This document shows, one piece after another, positions 50,280 to 63,900 of a stretch of DNA of 64,000 bases. Location of the stretch: contig VZSF01000975.1 of the NCBI GenBank assembly GCA_013398295.1, forward strand, positions 434,001 to 498,000. The letters are read 5' to 3'. The notes below the pieces were generated by a model. The model saw only the letters and a program-made list of their open reading frames with translations. It searched no databases and was not told the DNA's origin. The DNA comes from Chionis minor (lineage: Eukaryota; Chordata; Aves; Charadriiformes; Chionididae). The position numbers were made by a program, and so were the translations under genes. Numbering within the stretch: the stretch's first letter is position 1; each line of letters opens with the position of its first letter.

Positions 50280-50920
50280 GGGTAACCTTCAACAAGGAAT
50301 ACTAGGACATCTCAAATGACAGTATGTAGTCAGGTTTAGACAAAATAATGAGCCTTTATTCAATTAAGCTTAGGAAGTTATTCAGCTGAACAGACACCAG
50401 GTGTCTACTGCAGTCTGAGCAGATTCTCTGCAAGAATGCATTGCTTTTACTAAGTAACAGTACAAGTCAGTTGGGTGTCTGAGGATGCCTGACATGTCCT
50501 GGCCAGCTGGCCTTTAGCTGCCAGTCCAGAGGGATACAAGAGTAATTTATCCTATCTGCCAGCCGTTTCCAGAGCTCTCAAACACCTTAGGACATCTCAA
50601 AAGGCAATAGCTGCCTTTGTTTAGGAGGTATATGAAGCCTTAGATCACCTCTGATTATAAGGGGTGTTTACAGAAGAGCTCACATATCAATCTACATTGA
50701 AAGAGACTAATCTTGAACTGTATCCCACTCCAGGTACCTAGACATCTACCTCTGAGCTAGCTGGTTCGATCACAAGGCCTTTGCCTAATCATGACAGCAC
50801 AAAAGCACACGATGCCCTAGGTTATGTGTGACAGGCCTTACAGATTTGACAATAAGCCTGTGATCTTCTGGAGGGGGATGAGGTAGGATATTCAGAGTAC
50901 CTCCATGGCATTGTTCATCT
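50280..50920 (-). mobile_element. possible solitary LTR or unclassified repeat
   Basis: The base composition changes here to more balanced, low-AT text with no open frame. Read on the minus strand there is an AATAAAGGCTC polyadenylation-type signal (about 50355-50365) in a position expected of the R region of an LTR. A 13-bp direct repeat, AGGACATCTCAAA, occurs at 50304-50316 and 50589-50601. I do not recognise the family and cannot define TG...CA ends or a target duplication, so the bounds are approximate. No retroviral gene is present. An alternative is ordinary unique sequence with a regional GC rise. Confidence 0.25.
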
Positions 50921-52439
50921 GTGTGTGGGCCAGCATATTGAACATCTAAACTCCCTTTATAGCTAAATGAGAGAAATAGGCACTGCTTCAGAGTGATTTA
51001 TCAGAACTCATGTAGATTTTTGAAATAGTCCAGGTGTGCTGTCTTCTCCAGTTATAATAAAGCAAGTCTGGAAAACTAGGTCCAACATAAATATCTACAC
51101 AGAGAAATATGGTGAAATGATTCTCAGTCCTCTTTGTGGAAAACTTATTTTCAGAATGCCCACTTCACTTCCACTCCAGTGGAGCGAAAACTGGCTGTAG
51201 AACAGCACACAAAGGGAACAACATTACAATGTATTGAAATGGCAGAAAGTATTTTGTATAGTACAAAAGCAAGTTACCTGTAGGGTTGTTCTTTTAAACC
51301 TTCACTGTGGTCTAGAAGAAACGCATAACACAGTAATGAATTCTGGAAATGTTACTTCACTTTGAGGAACAGCCAATTTCAGATTGAATTTGAAACCTCC
51401 TATCTTTGACACTCAAGTGATATGAAACAATTATCCCTCAGGAGGCAAGCTAAAGGTAATTCATAGCAACTTTCTCTTGTGAAAGGTTAGCTTGTTAAAG
51501 TCACAAAAGAAAAAGTAACAGGACACCAAATTTGTGACTGGAAAGATTTTTTTCAGTTTTCATACTCACTTTTGGTGCAAATAAGGGGTTTCTCTGAGAC
51601 AGTTCCCCAACCTGCACTGACAAGAACAGAAACATCTTAAACTACATATTAAATCATTTTTCAAGCCAATGGAATGTGATGTGGTGACTCCAGTTTCATA
51701 TCAGGTGACCTACTCAGAATGAAAGAATCAAATTTCAATCGGTTGAAAGAATCTTCGATGAAAGAGTTTTCAGACAAATAAAGAACTGTGTTAAATTTAA
51801 ACTACTTCATCATATATTAATAATTTCAAAAATATGTTTTTCAGGGCAAAAGAGAGACTTCTGCCTTAAAAAATGCATAAGCTTAAAGAATATCTATATG
51901 GGCACCAGCTTTTTAGTTATGGATTGAAACAAAAGTTCTAAATATCAGGAAAAAATACTGAGAAAAAGGATGTCTTTAGCTGAAGACTAACCCCCAAAGG
52001 AAAAATATTTTTTCCTAACTCTTGAACAGTTTATGTATACTTACATGTATGTGTATGTGTATTTATATATTTAAAGGAAAATATCATGGAGAATGATATT
52101 TCTGCTTAAGAAGAAGTTTGAAGAACTTGTATACATTTCTAATGGAAATTATTTCACGTATTGATGTCAGCTTTGGGGCAATAATGTTCTAAAGAGAGGT
52201 GTTTGGGATATTTAAAGCAGTATTTTAATAATATCAGAAGCATTGAAAGATACGTCTAATTTGTAGTTTACATTTAGGTTATTAATTTAGGCAAATAATT
52301 TTTCTTTTTTTAATATTGTAATATTATTCAATATACAATACTATATTGTAAATGCTTACTTCATTTGTTTAAAAATCATTTTAAAATTAAATTAATAATA
52401 TTCTGATTCTTGATTTCCTAAATATTTTAATACTTTTTA
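50921..52439. other. AT-rich non-coding stretch
   Basis: Nothing recognisable is seen. A TATG-type patch (about 52031-52072) and imperfect AT palindromes near 52311-52350 (TAATATTGTAATATTATTC and its near-complement) are the only structured elements. Confidence 0.55.
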
Positions 52440-52850
52440 ATTCTTGTTGTCCGGATTAACAATGTTCCCTAGAAATACAATGTATTGCATAATCTCAGAC
52501 TGGGTCAAAAGTGCACGCTTGTAATAGTGTATAATTACCTTGTCGTTTTTTACGGAAGCAGCATGACTCCACACTTGCTGTATCCATTCATGCTTAAAGT
52601 ATTCATAAAAAAAGCCGTTATTTCATGAGACTTCCTCATATCCAGGCTCCAAATAAAGATTTCTTCAAGGTAATGATTCCATTCAAACAGATAGCAATAA
52701 GCCATGTTTAGTGACCTTTAAAATTTCCAATTACAAAGCTGTCCATTGTTGTAGTGTTTTCATTTACTTTTCTTATTCTTTGCTTCCGTTCATTTGTCAA
52801 TCAATTAAAACTGCTGTTGTTTCAGGCAATAAATTAACTGTAATGTTTAC
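52440..52850. promoter_or_regulatory. candidate conserved non-coding element
   Basis: About 400 bases of complex, non-repetitive, moderately AT-rich sequence contain TGTCA (52795-52799) closely followed by CAATTA (52802-52807), a TALE plus homeodomain-type pair. Further TAAT cores and several rare CpG (for example TGTCCGG near 52449 and TTACGG near 52550) also occur. The lack of simple repeats and the presence of CpG in AT-rich DNA are what drew attention. Conservation is not testable here. Confidence 0.25.
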
Positions 52851-55800
52851 CATCCTCTTGGCACATATTTCTTTGCTGAACATAGACTAAACATCTAAAC
52901 CGACAGTCAAGCTCCCCCATGAGTTTAACTGAGATGCTATTAACAACTCACCTTCTCCATCCTGTTCCCTCTCAATCAAATCAAACCAGCAGCTACATTT
53001 ACAATTCTCTAAACCTCTGTCTAAGCTGTAACCAGTGACCAAGACTACTTGAATTGGGTCCTAGTCCATCCTTAGAAATGTAGCTGTCCAAAAATGATCC
53101 CAACCTATACAGCTTTTATTCCAGGCCTTTACATACTAAATGTTTGAGACTGATATTTTGTGGGGGAAGAGTAGTGAAATGACAACCAAGGATCAGTTTT
53201 CATCAGTTATGGTACCTGTAGTGCTAGTCTGATCTTTCTGCTCTGTTTTAGAGTATACTTCTTTCTTAGGAAGGGAAACGCCAGCTGTGGGTCTGTGTGC
53301 ATGGATTATCAGCCTGGCAAAATTCTGTGATTTAATAAAAGCAATATAATCAAATCTCGTACTTCAGAACAGAAGATAATTAACAGCTAAGTTTAGGAAG
53401 GAGTGTCCCCCCATTTGATTAACTGGCAACGGCTATTCTTTGGCTCACTAATTGAAAAATCATTCTGGAATCACTAGAAAAGGGCAATAGACAATTCTGT
53501 ATTGCTACATTATATTGGCATTCAAGAACAGATCTTCTGCCATTACTTTATCTGCTTACACTTTAAAGGGACTGTGTTACCCTCTAATTATTAAAGACTA
53601 AATTACCTCAATTTTCTGATCATTTGATGCCTTACACTGGTTGGTTTTTGTTTTAATGTTCCAAGAAAGTCTTGCTAAATGGAGTAAGATAGTCACTTCA
53701 TTTATATATATTCTGTGGCTTAAATAAGGTGTTTAAGTCCACTCAATAGAACTTATGTAATAATGCATTTTCCCTTATAATCTAAGCCTCTTGCCTTTTT
53801 GTTTACTAGACCATGTCATTTTTAGATAGATCTGGAAATGGTGACTTCATCTATCTAAAATGTGGTAATAACTCTAGTGAATAAAGCCTAAAAAGAGAAC
53901 ATTAAATCATTGGTTTTTATCTCAGTGCCTCTTTCTTAGTTTCTAATCCTTCTTTGCTTTCTTTGAATGTTATCGGGAAAATGTCTTCCACGTATCTTGT
54001 TTTCCTCACTCTGATACTTCTTTTCTAAGTGTGTAGATACCTGTTGTGTAACTCTGTTTTTCAGTTTCTAAAAAGAAGTAAGTTCCTTGAATATTGTAGT
54101 CACTCTAGCAAATTTTTTTTTCTGAAAAAAATTGTGATTGGTAAATAAGAGAATGAAACCCTTTCCCTTCCCACCCTGCACCCCCCCCCCCGCCACTGCC
54201 CCTGCCCCTTCTATTCCCCTCCCTTCCTTTCTTCTTTCTGTGACTCTCATTTCTTCCTAAAATGTGGCAGAAAGTTGGTATCATGCTGTAGACTTTCTTA
54301 TATGGCCAAAATAAATTAATCTACAGCAGAACTGGACCCGGAATAGAAATTGTTGTGTTATAGGCAGTTTCTGTATATAAATCCACATATAAAAATGAAT
54401 CATCTTTTGACAGTTTACTTTCATTAAGATGATGATCCTTTTCTATATGATTGTGAATAAACACACTTTTTGAAAGGTCACCTATCCCCTACAGTGATTA
54501 GAGTAATTTAAAAATTACTTAAGTAGCAAGGACTTCCCATGTGTTTTGCCCTTCTCTGCAAGAGGCAGTGAAGGGGTAATGTTTTAGATCCCTAGGGGTT
54601 TCAAAATCTGTAGTTAACAACTTCTTTTGTATTTTGCCCTTATGGCACCACAACATATCCAATTTTCACTCCCGTTTTTCTCCCTCCAGAGAGTTATTGC
54701 TATGCTTGAGTGAATAGCATATACTCCAGTCACTTCACATCATCATTTTACTAAATGGATTTAGTCTGGGTGATGTGTGTTTCTCTTCAGGAAGTCCTCC
54801 TACTTCATCTTTTGATGCAACAGAAAACTGAAACCATGTATCTGATGTATTAGGAAATCTATAAATGTTTTAGAAGTGTGTGTATATAGAGATGCTTCAG
54901 ATCATAAAGGAACAGAAATGTGTAGTCAGGTGTGACAGATGCCTCTTTCTCTGTTATCACAGTGTGCCAGGAAATGATTTCTGAATCACACAGTCTCACT
55001 TTTGATCAAATTTTTACCAGTCAGATTTACTCTGTATTGTACATTAACCAAACTTTACCCCAGTATAGAACATGCTCCAAAATTATATGGCTTCTCTAGC
55101 AAGATTATTCCACAGTCTTCCACTCTTGATACTGTTTTTTCTGAAACTCAGATATATTTTCTGTCTTTAATTTACTGAAATGCGGATAACTGGATATTAC
55201 TTTGGACCGCATCAATATTTCAAACCAAGGAAACAGCTTTATTACAAGGTTTTGTGGATGCACAAATATTTTAAGCACCCCAAGCAACATGGCTGCTCAT
55301 AGGATCATGAACATTTGTGGGAAGTAGTAATCAGAATGCACAGTGAGTACATATGAAAGGTAATATTCTTTATTGCCAGTACTCTTTTATTTTTAAGGGT
55401 AAAAAACCAAACTGTTCATCTTTATTTCAGTGGTCAACTTATCTCATGACAGAGGTCATACATACTCCATGCACACAGTACTCTTCTGTTAGTGAGTTTT
55501 AGGGACCAAAATCTAAAATATCACTTCGTAATAATTCTGCAGCTTTAATTCCTGCATTTTTATAAAAGGACACTCACTTTGTCACACAGAATTCCAAGCA
55601 CGTTTGGTTTTTTCCCTAGCAATGTGATTGAAAAAGAACACCACAATATATGTATCTACTGGGATTAACACTAGTGAAACAGATTTCCTGCCATTAAAAT
55701 TATTCCCGAGCTAGCAAGGAGTAAGGAAATTTAGGTGGAAAGCTCTGGAGGAAAGCTTTGAGAAATAAATTGGAAAACAAATTCATTGTTTGCAGGAAAA

Positions 55801-57829
55801 TTGCATCTGCACTTTAGCTGCTGGCATTTTACTTGCTCCTCAACTTGGAAGTGAAATAGTTTACATTGGCAATTTTTTCTCTCCAATTCCTTTCGGGAAG
55901 ATAATTTTCAGATTGGTAAGGAAAATGGGCTTTGGGAAGGTGAATGTTAGACTCATAATATTACTTTTTAAAAAAGAAAAAAGGATAGAAAATCAAGAGA
56001 GAAAAGCACAGAATATAGAACTTATTCCATTAAACTCCTGCCTTTGTTTCTATTTTTCTTTTTAAAGAAAAAAAACAGATAAGGAAATAGCAAATAAAAA
56101 TTATGACTGCTGCAGCATAGAAACAGATGTCTAACATCTAAATTCTTCTTGATGACCTCATATTCTTGAACCTGCCTGAAAGCTCAGTTTCTTAAGAGTT
56201 TTAAAAAGATACCTCCAGGAAGACTTTCCATTTACTTTTATTTTGAATCATTAAAACAATAATAATGAAAAAACTTGTATTCTACTTTTTAAAAAATAAC
56301 AAAAAACCCAACCAAAACTAAAAAGCTCAGTCCTGACCACCAAGGATTGCTAGTGCTTATCTAACACTGATATTTCGCTCAAACTATGAGTTACAGAGGA
56401 CATTTGCATTTGTTTTTGCCCTGGTGCACAGGTACATCAAAATCTTATCAGCTGAGAGAAAAAGGAATACAGACCTGTACATATTAGAACCCATCCAAAT
56501 TACTGAAAATTAATCCAGTGCTCAGAAGATAAATTGAAATCTGCCAATGAGAAGCTTTTGTACCTCTTCAGATTTTTATATCACAAAAGGCCAGGAACAT
56601 TTTTGTCAAGGATCTTCCTCATTTTCTTTTTGCTTCCAGTCATTTTCCAGCTTGTCTTATCTTTCAAGGTTGTAGTTGTGCTCAAAATTTCACATCAATT
56701 TAAAGCAGAAACAAGAACTACTACTTTTACCAGGCAAGGTGATTCCAAAGGCCAGTTATGTGGTTTAGATTACAGAACCCACAAGCTCTTCCAAGTGCCT
56801 TGGACTGGGTGCACACACTAATTATATCCTGATTTTGTCCTGAAGTGAGATGCAAGAAGGTACAAACTCCTTTCTTTTCCCAGTAAGTATCTTGTACAGA
56901 AAATAAATGTGAGTACCTACCCCAGGCAGAAGCTCTATCTTTTTCCAAACAGCCCCAAATTCAGATGGTAGGTATAAACACTGTATTTTTGTCCATCAGT
57001 ACACTCTGAAAAGAAATCACCTTGCTGATTCTAACAGCTTTTCTGCAGCTGGTTCAGAAGATACCATTACACCTCACCCATTAAAATGCTTGCCCTATAA
57101 TTTCTTAGCCTTGATTAGTAATTTTCAGTGTTCAGTACTTACTAATTCAGCAATATTTTCCAATTTGTCTGTTTTGCAGACAATCCTTGGATTATTACCT
57201 AGTATAAAATATCATCACATGTCATGCTCAGCATACTCTTGTCTGCTGTGATATGCATTAGGTGGCAGTTAAAGCAAATGCATGTCATTTTCTGAGTATT
57301 TACTATCTAATTCCCGCCCTGCCCTTAATGTTCAAAATTTTTATGCAAAATAAGATTCTGTACATTTACAGTAAAAATAAATATCTGAAGGATAATGGGG
57401 AAATTGGTGCATTTCACAAGTATTTCACCTGTCCTGCTGCAAAATGTCAGCATCGTGTGCACTTTAATATGATCAATATGAAAAAAAGCCCACCTTTATG
57501 TCAATGAATATAAAATAAAACCTTGTCGCATGGCTGAAAATCTTGCATGTTTTGTATATAAATGGTATGAGAATTGTTACTCATATTCTAGAGTTGAGAT
57601 ATGCTATTGGAATTACACAGGTCTGTGTATGAAAGATATAGACTGGGTATGTATGTTGGTCTTGTATCTATGCGTGCCGTTAGGAAATATGCTTATTTCC
57701 TGTAAAAATTTTCACAAAGACTTCAAAGATTTGTACAATATGAAAGAGAATATGAGACAAACAGTGAATTACTGGAAGCTGTGAGGCACCCAGGGCAAAG
57801 AACTGTCTCATACTTGCCCTGTGTCCTGT
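52851..57829. other. AT-rich non-coding stretch
   Basis: No exon, RNA gene or recognised transposon is seen apart from the C-rich tract listed at 54161-54240. Open frames (for example 55790-56065 and 56534-56821, each under 100 codons) have no recognisable domains or splice edges. Confidence 0.55.
54161..54240 (-). repeat. C-rich pyrimidine tract, potential G-quadruplex on minus strand
   Basis: On the plus strand there are C runs of 11 (54181-54191), 4 (54199-54202), 4 (54205-54208), 4 (54216-54219) and 3 (54221-54223), within a nearly pure pyrimidine stretch. The minus strand therefore carries at least four closely spaced G runs, which satisfies the usual G-quadruplex pattern. The surroundings are AT-rich and there is no CpG island, so this is a simple-sequence feature and not a promoter. 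Confidence 0.75.
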
Positions 57830-57905
57830 AGATTTTCCCTGGGCACTCACAGTAGGAGACCAGCAGAGGCAGGGTACTGGGCCAGACAAACCTAGTGAGA
57901 TGTTT
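57830..57905 (+). mobile_element. possible ancient CR1/L3-type LINE 3' end
   Basis: A short stretch reads TCCCTGGGCACTCACAGTAG and then GGCAGGGTACTGGGCCAGAC. This resembles the GGATACTGGGCTAGATGG box near the 3' end of old amniote CR1/L3 elements, with the preceding CACTGTTAGAGACAGG-like text. The copy is badly degraded and has no tail. The assignment rests on one remembered motif and is tentative. Confidence 0.4.
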
Positions 57906-60900
57906 ATTTATTGTATGAGATAATCATGAAACCATTTTTAGAAAATAGCCCAGCAGCACCTGTTATGTTTGCCTAAGGCAAGTATAGTAGTAAAAGTTTT
58001 ACAGATCAGTTTCTCCAAAACTTTTATGCTGTGCCATTACTTTTGTGAAGTCTGAAGAGATAGCTGTATAGGAAGAACAAAATGTTTTGGAAATTTTTTT
58101 TAAGGGGGACAGGCAGAACAGAAAATGAACATATTTAGTACCAGTTAAGTTAAATAAATATTTTTAATAAGTCATATAGGGAAAGAACCATATTACTTAG
58201 CTTTGTTCAGTGGAAGAAACAAGGGAATTGTTATTTTTTCAGGAAGAAAAAAGACCCTTGCATACATTTAATGGCAAGTTATACATGCAAGGCTGAAAAG
58301 AAAGTGTGATTTCAATTAAAGTAGAACTCCTGGTGCGTCTCAGCAATCTATACAAACCTATCAATCATGTAGATTTTTTGTCAGGCTTTTGCTTGTCTGT
58401 TTTTGATCCAGTTTTGACTGGATATAAACCTCTGCTTAAGGCTACTTCCTCTATCACATTTCATGAACCCATGTGATGCTTTTTTCAGTGATAAGAATAA
58501 ATACACTCTCTTATGTTATTAGCATATTCTGGAAATATAATAAAGGAGATAAGTGTTTAGAACAGCATGAACCTCTTTCACAAAATGTAAATTATAAATC
58601 TCCATCCAATGGACTAATCACAACGCATTAAACATCTTTTCTGATAAGCAGGAAAATTGCAGAGTGAGATTCAGATAGATACTATTAACAGAATGTAGAA
58701 AAATGGGGGGGAAAAGTATTTCTAAAGAGGGTCTAATCACAGGGTTTTAAAAGAAATCCTTTTTACAGAGGATTAATTGCACTGCAAAGTACACTTTCCT
58801 GATCATCAAAATAATTGTTTGTTACATATGTGGCCTGTTATTATCCTAAATAACAGGGTGTGGAAACTATCAGAAAGGAGATGGTATATTTTGTGATACT
58901 TCTGGATATAAACAGTTTATAAACCACATTTTGGGGGTGAAATCTTAATAAATAAAAGTATTTTGCAAAATTATTATTGATGGTAGCTATAAAATTTTCC
59001 TTAGAGTTAGATTCTTTGAAAGTTTTTTCATGTAGTTGGAAGATTTTGTTCAGTCTCATTCTTTTTAAAGTATTGTCCTTTTTGTTTGCACTGATTGAAT
59101 TCTTTCCCAATCAATTTAATGCAGCTTACCACTTAATTATTGAGAGCGAGAGCAGCATTCAGTTATTTCACTATTAACACAAATTACAGATACAAATTAT
59201 AGCATAAAAAAATTGTGACTCAGAGACTGAACGAACTTTTTTCTTATATTGATCTTAGAAAACAGGGGAGGAGTGGTCCAGCCACACCTGCATTGACATA
59301 TCCAGCCCTCTGAAGCTCATAAAATGAATGTTTATGGCTCTTTCTGCAAGTAGGAATCATTTTCCTCTCTAATCTGTTAGAGGATCTCACGGTACATTGA
59401 GACTTCTCCCATCAAAATTTTTCTGCACATAAATAAGTATGATCCCTGAGAACAGTCTAGTATTATGTTCTTGAAGATCACAATATCCAATAATATTTGA
59501 TGCAAGAGACAGCTGCACACTGCAGCAACTCAGACTTAAAAGTAAGATTGCTTGAAAGAAAAGGTACACATTTTTTGTTTAAGTCATGTAAAAGCTTTGA
59601 ATAATGGATTAGTATGAAAATCTACCAAGCAAGAAAGATACAAAAATTTTTAATCTCAGTGGCCTCTAAAATTTAGGGAAGAATTATGGGAACAAAGTCT
59701 GATTATGGTGTTACATGTACAGTATAGAAGTTTTTATATGCTTTATATCAAGTAATCAATAAATAAAATGCATAAGCAAGTGCTGGAATTCAGGAACTTC
59801 TCTCCAAGTTCAGTCTCTAATATACTTTGTTCTTTGCTGCATAATGGACATATCTGTATCAGTAGTTTAATTTATATCTGGAGTGAGCTTTTGAAGTGAA
59901 TTGCATGATTTTCTCTGCTTACTGGAAATTACCTTAGAAGAATCTTAGCCTATACACTCTAAAATCTTTTGCCATTGAATTAAAACCAAACATGTGGCTT
60001 TCAGTACACAGGACCAGGATGGAATTGAGCAGAAATTACCCTTCCTTCCCCACCACTATACCCCACCCCAGGTATGCATGTAATGTGGAAATTGCGTCCT
60101 TGGCCTAAAAGCATTTGGATCTACACTCTCTGGGCCACGTCAATTACTAATGCAGCCAGCAGCACAGATATTGCATGAAAAATGGAATACTGCTTATTAT
60201 TTACTTTACAGACTGTTCTCTGTGAAAGCAAAAGACAGATGTGTATCTGAAGATGCTTTGACAGAGAAGGGCCTAAATCTAGGCCTACTGCTTCTCAAGT
60301 GCTCCTTTACCACTACAGTAATCTTACAACAAATACGATACCTTTTAAGGGGACCCAAAGAGAGATAGAAAGCAGAGGAGGAACTGCACGCATAGTGAGA
60401 CCCCTAAACACCCCAGAGTGCCATGCTCATTTAAAATTAGGTCCTATCAGGCTGTAAGCTAAGTCAAGACATTTCCTGTATAAAGCTCAGAATGAATTAG
60501 AGTAGACACAGAGTTGAAAGCCAGTCTTCTCTATTCTGCTGTCATGAGTCTACTGTGCCTTTAAAAAGAACATCCTTTGGCCCAGGTTCCTTCCTAGTCC
60601 AGCATCTTTTCAACAGCTGTCTAAATTGTGGTAAGTTTGACACAGTCCTTTCCAGAATCCTAAGAACAGTTTTTCTTACTTCCAGGACCCATAGATCTAG
60701 GTATGCTCCTTCAGCTTCTCAGAAGTCTTTCAGCCCCTGTATTGGTGTGGTCTCCCAGGTGACCACCACCCACTCATACCTGCATAGAATACCTGCAGAG
60801 CAAATGCCAGAACAAAGCAAACAAACTGTCTTCCCCTCTGCACCACCACATCCTAGTAAAGAAAAATGGTATACATTAACATGTGCAAAAGCAAGTCTGT

Positions 60901-63900
60901 CTGTTGCCACATATCTCTTGTCTCCACTAGCACTTTCAAGAACAGGGCCTCTCCAAATGAAAGCACGGTTATGGCATTTTGACTTTGGCTTTTCTTCAAG
61001 GACTGTGAAGCGGCATGTAAGCGCATGTTTTCTTCTTTCCTGATTCCTAATCTTCTCCAGTCTTAGGGAAATAACACTCATTAATGAACCTTGAATTCAA
61101 ATAAAGGTGTACCTGAACACCTTTGCACCTGCTGAATGTTTGGGTTGCAATTTGGACTATTGTCCCCTATTGTCAGGTGACAACTATACTGTGTTTTAGA
61201 TACATGCATTCTTTGAATGTCATCCTTCATGTAATCAGGTTGCATATGCTGATAATTTCCCCAAAATGCAAAATTTAAGCAGTCCAATGCACGTGCAAAT
61301 TGTTCCAATTTTGATTTAACAGTAGGTACTAAAGGTCAAAATAAATAAAAAGGAACAACTGTCCAGAAAATACCCTGTATTTTAAAGTTATGTTGAATGC
61401 CGCACATTATTTGTTCTGTTGTATGTCTATACCAATAGTGCTTAACATTGCAGTTTTTGCTGTTTCAGGTTACAACCCAAAGCTCATTAAGTTCAGTGGA
61501 TTTTGAGTCAGGCTCATTTATGTTGGCATAGTTGTATAAATCCGAAAGTCATAAAAAATAATTTAATGTTCAACTACTGAAACCTCAAATTTGTAGGATG
61601 CTAAGAACTAAAATCATTAATCAGAATAATAAGTAGTCATCACCTTAGTATGATTTCAGTTGTATTACCGATCTAACTGGTGCCCTATATCAGAGTCAAA
61701 TTCCAGTTTCTGCTCTCAGTTGGATGGCTAGGAAATTGAAACTTGTTTTCCTCTTCCCCAGTTTCTGGCTTCTTTGCAAATTAACTATTTTCTTGCCTTT
61801 AAATACTTGTATCCATGGTTTGAGTTTGCAGTATAGAAATATCACAGTACTGCAGGACTATGCTGATAGAGCAAGGTTTCAAGACAAACTGTAGGGGAAA
61901 CGTGTAAGTTAGATCCCATGGAGAAATGTATGTAACCAATATCTTATTTGCCTATACGTCTCAGTGTAATTTCTGTCTCATTTCTGTGGCAAACAGTAGA
62001 ACTATTCATCGTAAAATACCCCTGTTTTTCATGACTATTTGTTCTGGTGTTCGGTAGTTCATGGGGAGTTACATCTGCTTTTTCATACAGAGAATTTGAT
62101 GACATAAATCTTGTTTATACAGAAAAATAACTCAGAATATGTGGCATAACCCCCAACTAAACCTTTAGCATTGTAAGTCTATCTACCTTTCCTTCCTTCT
62201 GCAATTAAATCTATTTGGTTTTGCTTTAACTCTATTTTTCTGAAACAGGCTACTAGGCTCTATAGACTCACCTTTTTAAGTTCAGAGTTTATTCTTCCCT
62301 TCAGGGTTAGCATTTATATTATGCAAAGGCACAATAAAGAAAGTAATTTTGATGACCTTGTATATGAGACAAATCAAGGTGGTTTTTTCATTTAATATTC
62401 TGACCGTGTATTTTAAAATGAAGCCTAAAGATACTTCATGGTTGGAACTGTGTAGAAAGCTTCAGTAGCTTTAGTTCTAAAGTTGTAGCTTCACAGTGTC
62501 ATGCATTTCTCTACCTTCCAAATAGCATATACTGCATATATAATGAGAGATGTAGTACGACTGGTCTATTTTTAATATTATTGTTATAAAGTAATCCCTT
62601 GTAATCAATTGTCTGAAAAGATTGTAATTTAAAAAAAGCTAGAAGACAGGCATAATGATCTGTCTGCTGAATATCTTTAGACAGGCCAAGGTTGTGGGTT
62701 TATATACTGATAAAGACATATTTAGGGTGGGTTTATTCCAATTTTTAAATGGTTCTTGCTCGTTTACAATTGCAATTGAGTGCAGAAAGAAGTAGAGATG
62801 TTCTGCCAGGATTATTTGTATTATTATTATGGAGACTGTTAGAGGAGATTTCCAGACATATACTGGGCTATAAAGCTCAAGCATTGTAGGGTTTGACTAG
62901 TCAGAATAATTCTTAAGATGTGTTAATGTAATTGAGGTTTAACATTGTAAGCTTGAACTGCTGCTAATTTCCTTTTTTCTGGAGTAAGAAGACGACAATG
63001 ATATCTTGTGTCGTCAAAATCGAAGCTTCTGAATCATGAGTAGAATACTGAAAAAAAGAATGTGTTACACTTTCCCAAGGGAGAGATGTTTCATTATAAT
63101 ACATTACTTTGTAGTGGTCTGATTTCTGACCTTGTGATTTGAAATTGTAGGTAAAATTATTACCTTGTTTTAAGCAGTCCTTTGAGAACTACTCTTGATG
63201 TTTTGAGCAGTTCACTAAGAATTTTCTGGGAAAGTAGGTAATGACATTAAACAAAGTAAGTTAAAGTATTAAATAACTAGATGCCAGGGGATATGGAAGG
63301 ACTTGCTAAACCATGAGCCATAAACAATTGGGCACCTGTAAAAACCATATCCATTAATCGGATCACTGATTTCACACTACTTAGTCTTTTGTTGTGCTAG
63401 TTAGCATCTACTTGCATTACTGTTTGGATAATCAAATTCATTTTACATAATGCTGAAAGACTGCCATGAAAGAGTGGCTAATCCATACCAGAGCAACCCA
63501 TTCTAGCAATGCTGAGATTCAGGATTTGGTCATGCTCCGTATTGATATAATTACAGAAACTGTGCATACAAAATATTTAATTTCTCCATGAATTAATAGT
63601 TCAACTGATCTCATATTCTGGGGTTTTATGTACTTTGGACACTTATTTATGATAAAATTTTATTAGAATGACAACACTGTGTTCTATTACCTGTTTTTTC
63701 TGTGATGAGGCAAGATTGAAACCTTCACTACTGCAGTTTTGGCTGGTTTTTTTTGAAAGTACGCAGTTGATCAAGCACCATACGTGCCTGGAATAAGAAA
63801 CACATATTCTGAAGATAGCTTTTAAAATTATGTTATTATGTATTTGTGAAAGCCTGGAAAAAGAAACACCTTTGAAATAGGACCAGTAGATGGGCATGTA

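Noticed and set aside
50740..50775. GGTTCGATC resembling a tRNA T-arm or Pol III B box
   Set aside because: There is no A box or cloverleaf around it and no SINE tail follows, so no tRNA or SINE is called.
60555..61043. 162-codon plus-strand open frame, the longest in the window
   Set aside because: A 120-codon frame lies on the opposite strand over much of it. There is no domain, splice pair or promoter, and length alone is compatible with chance in 64 kb.
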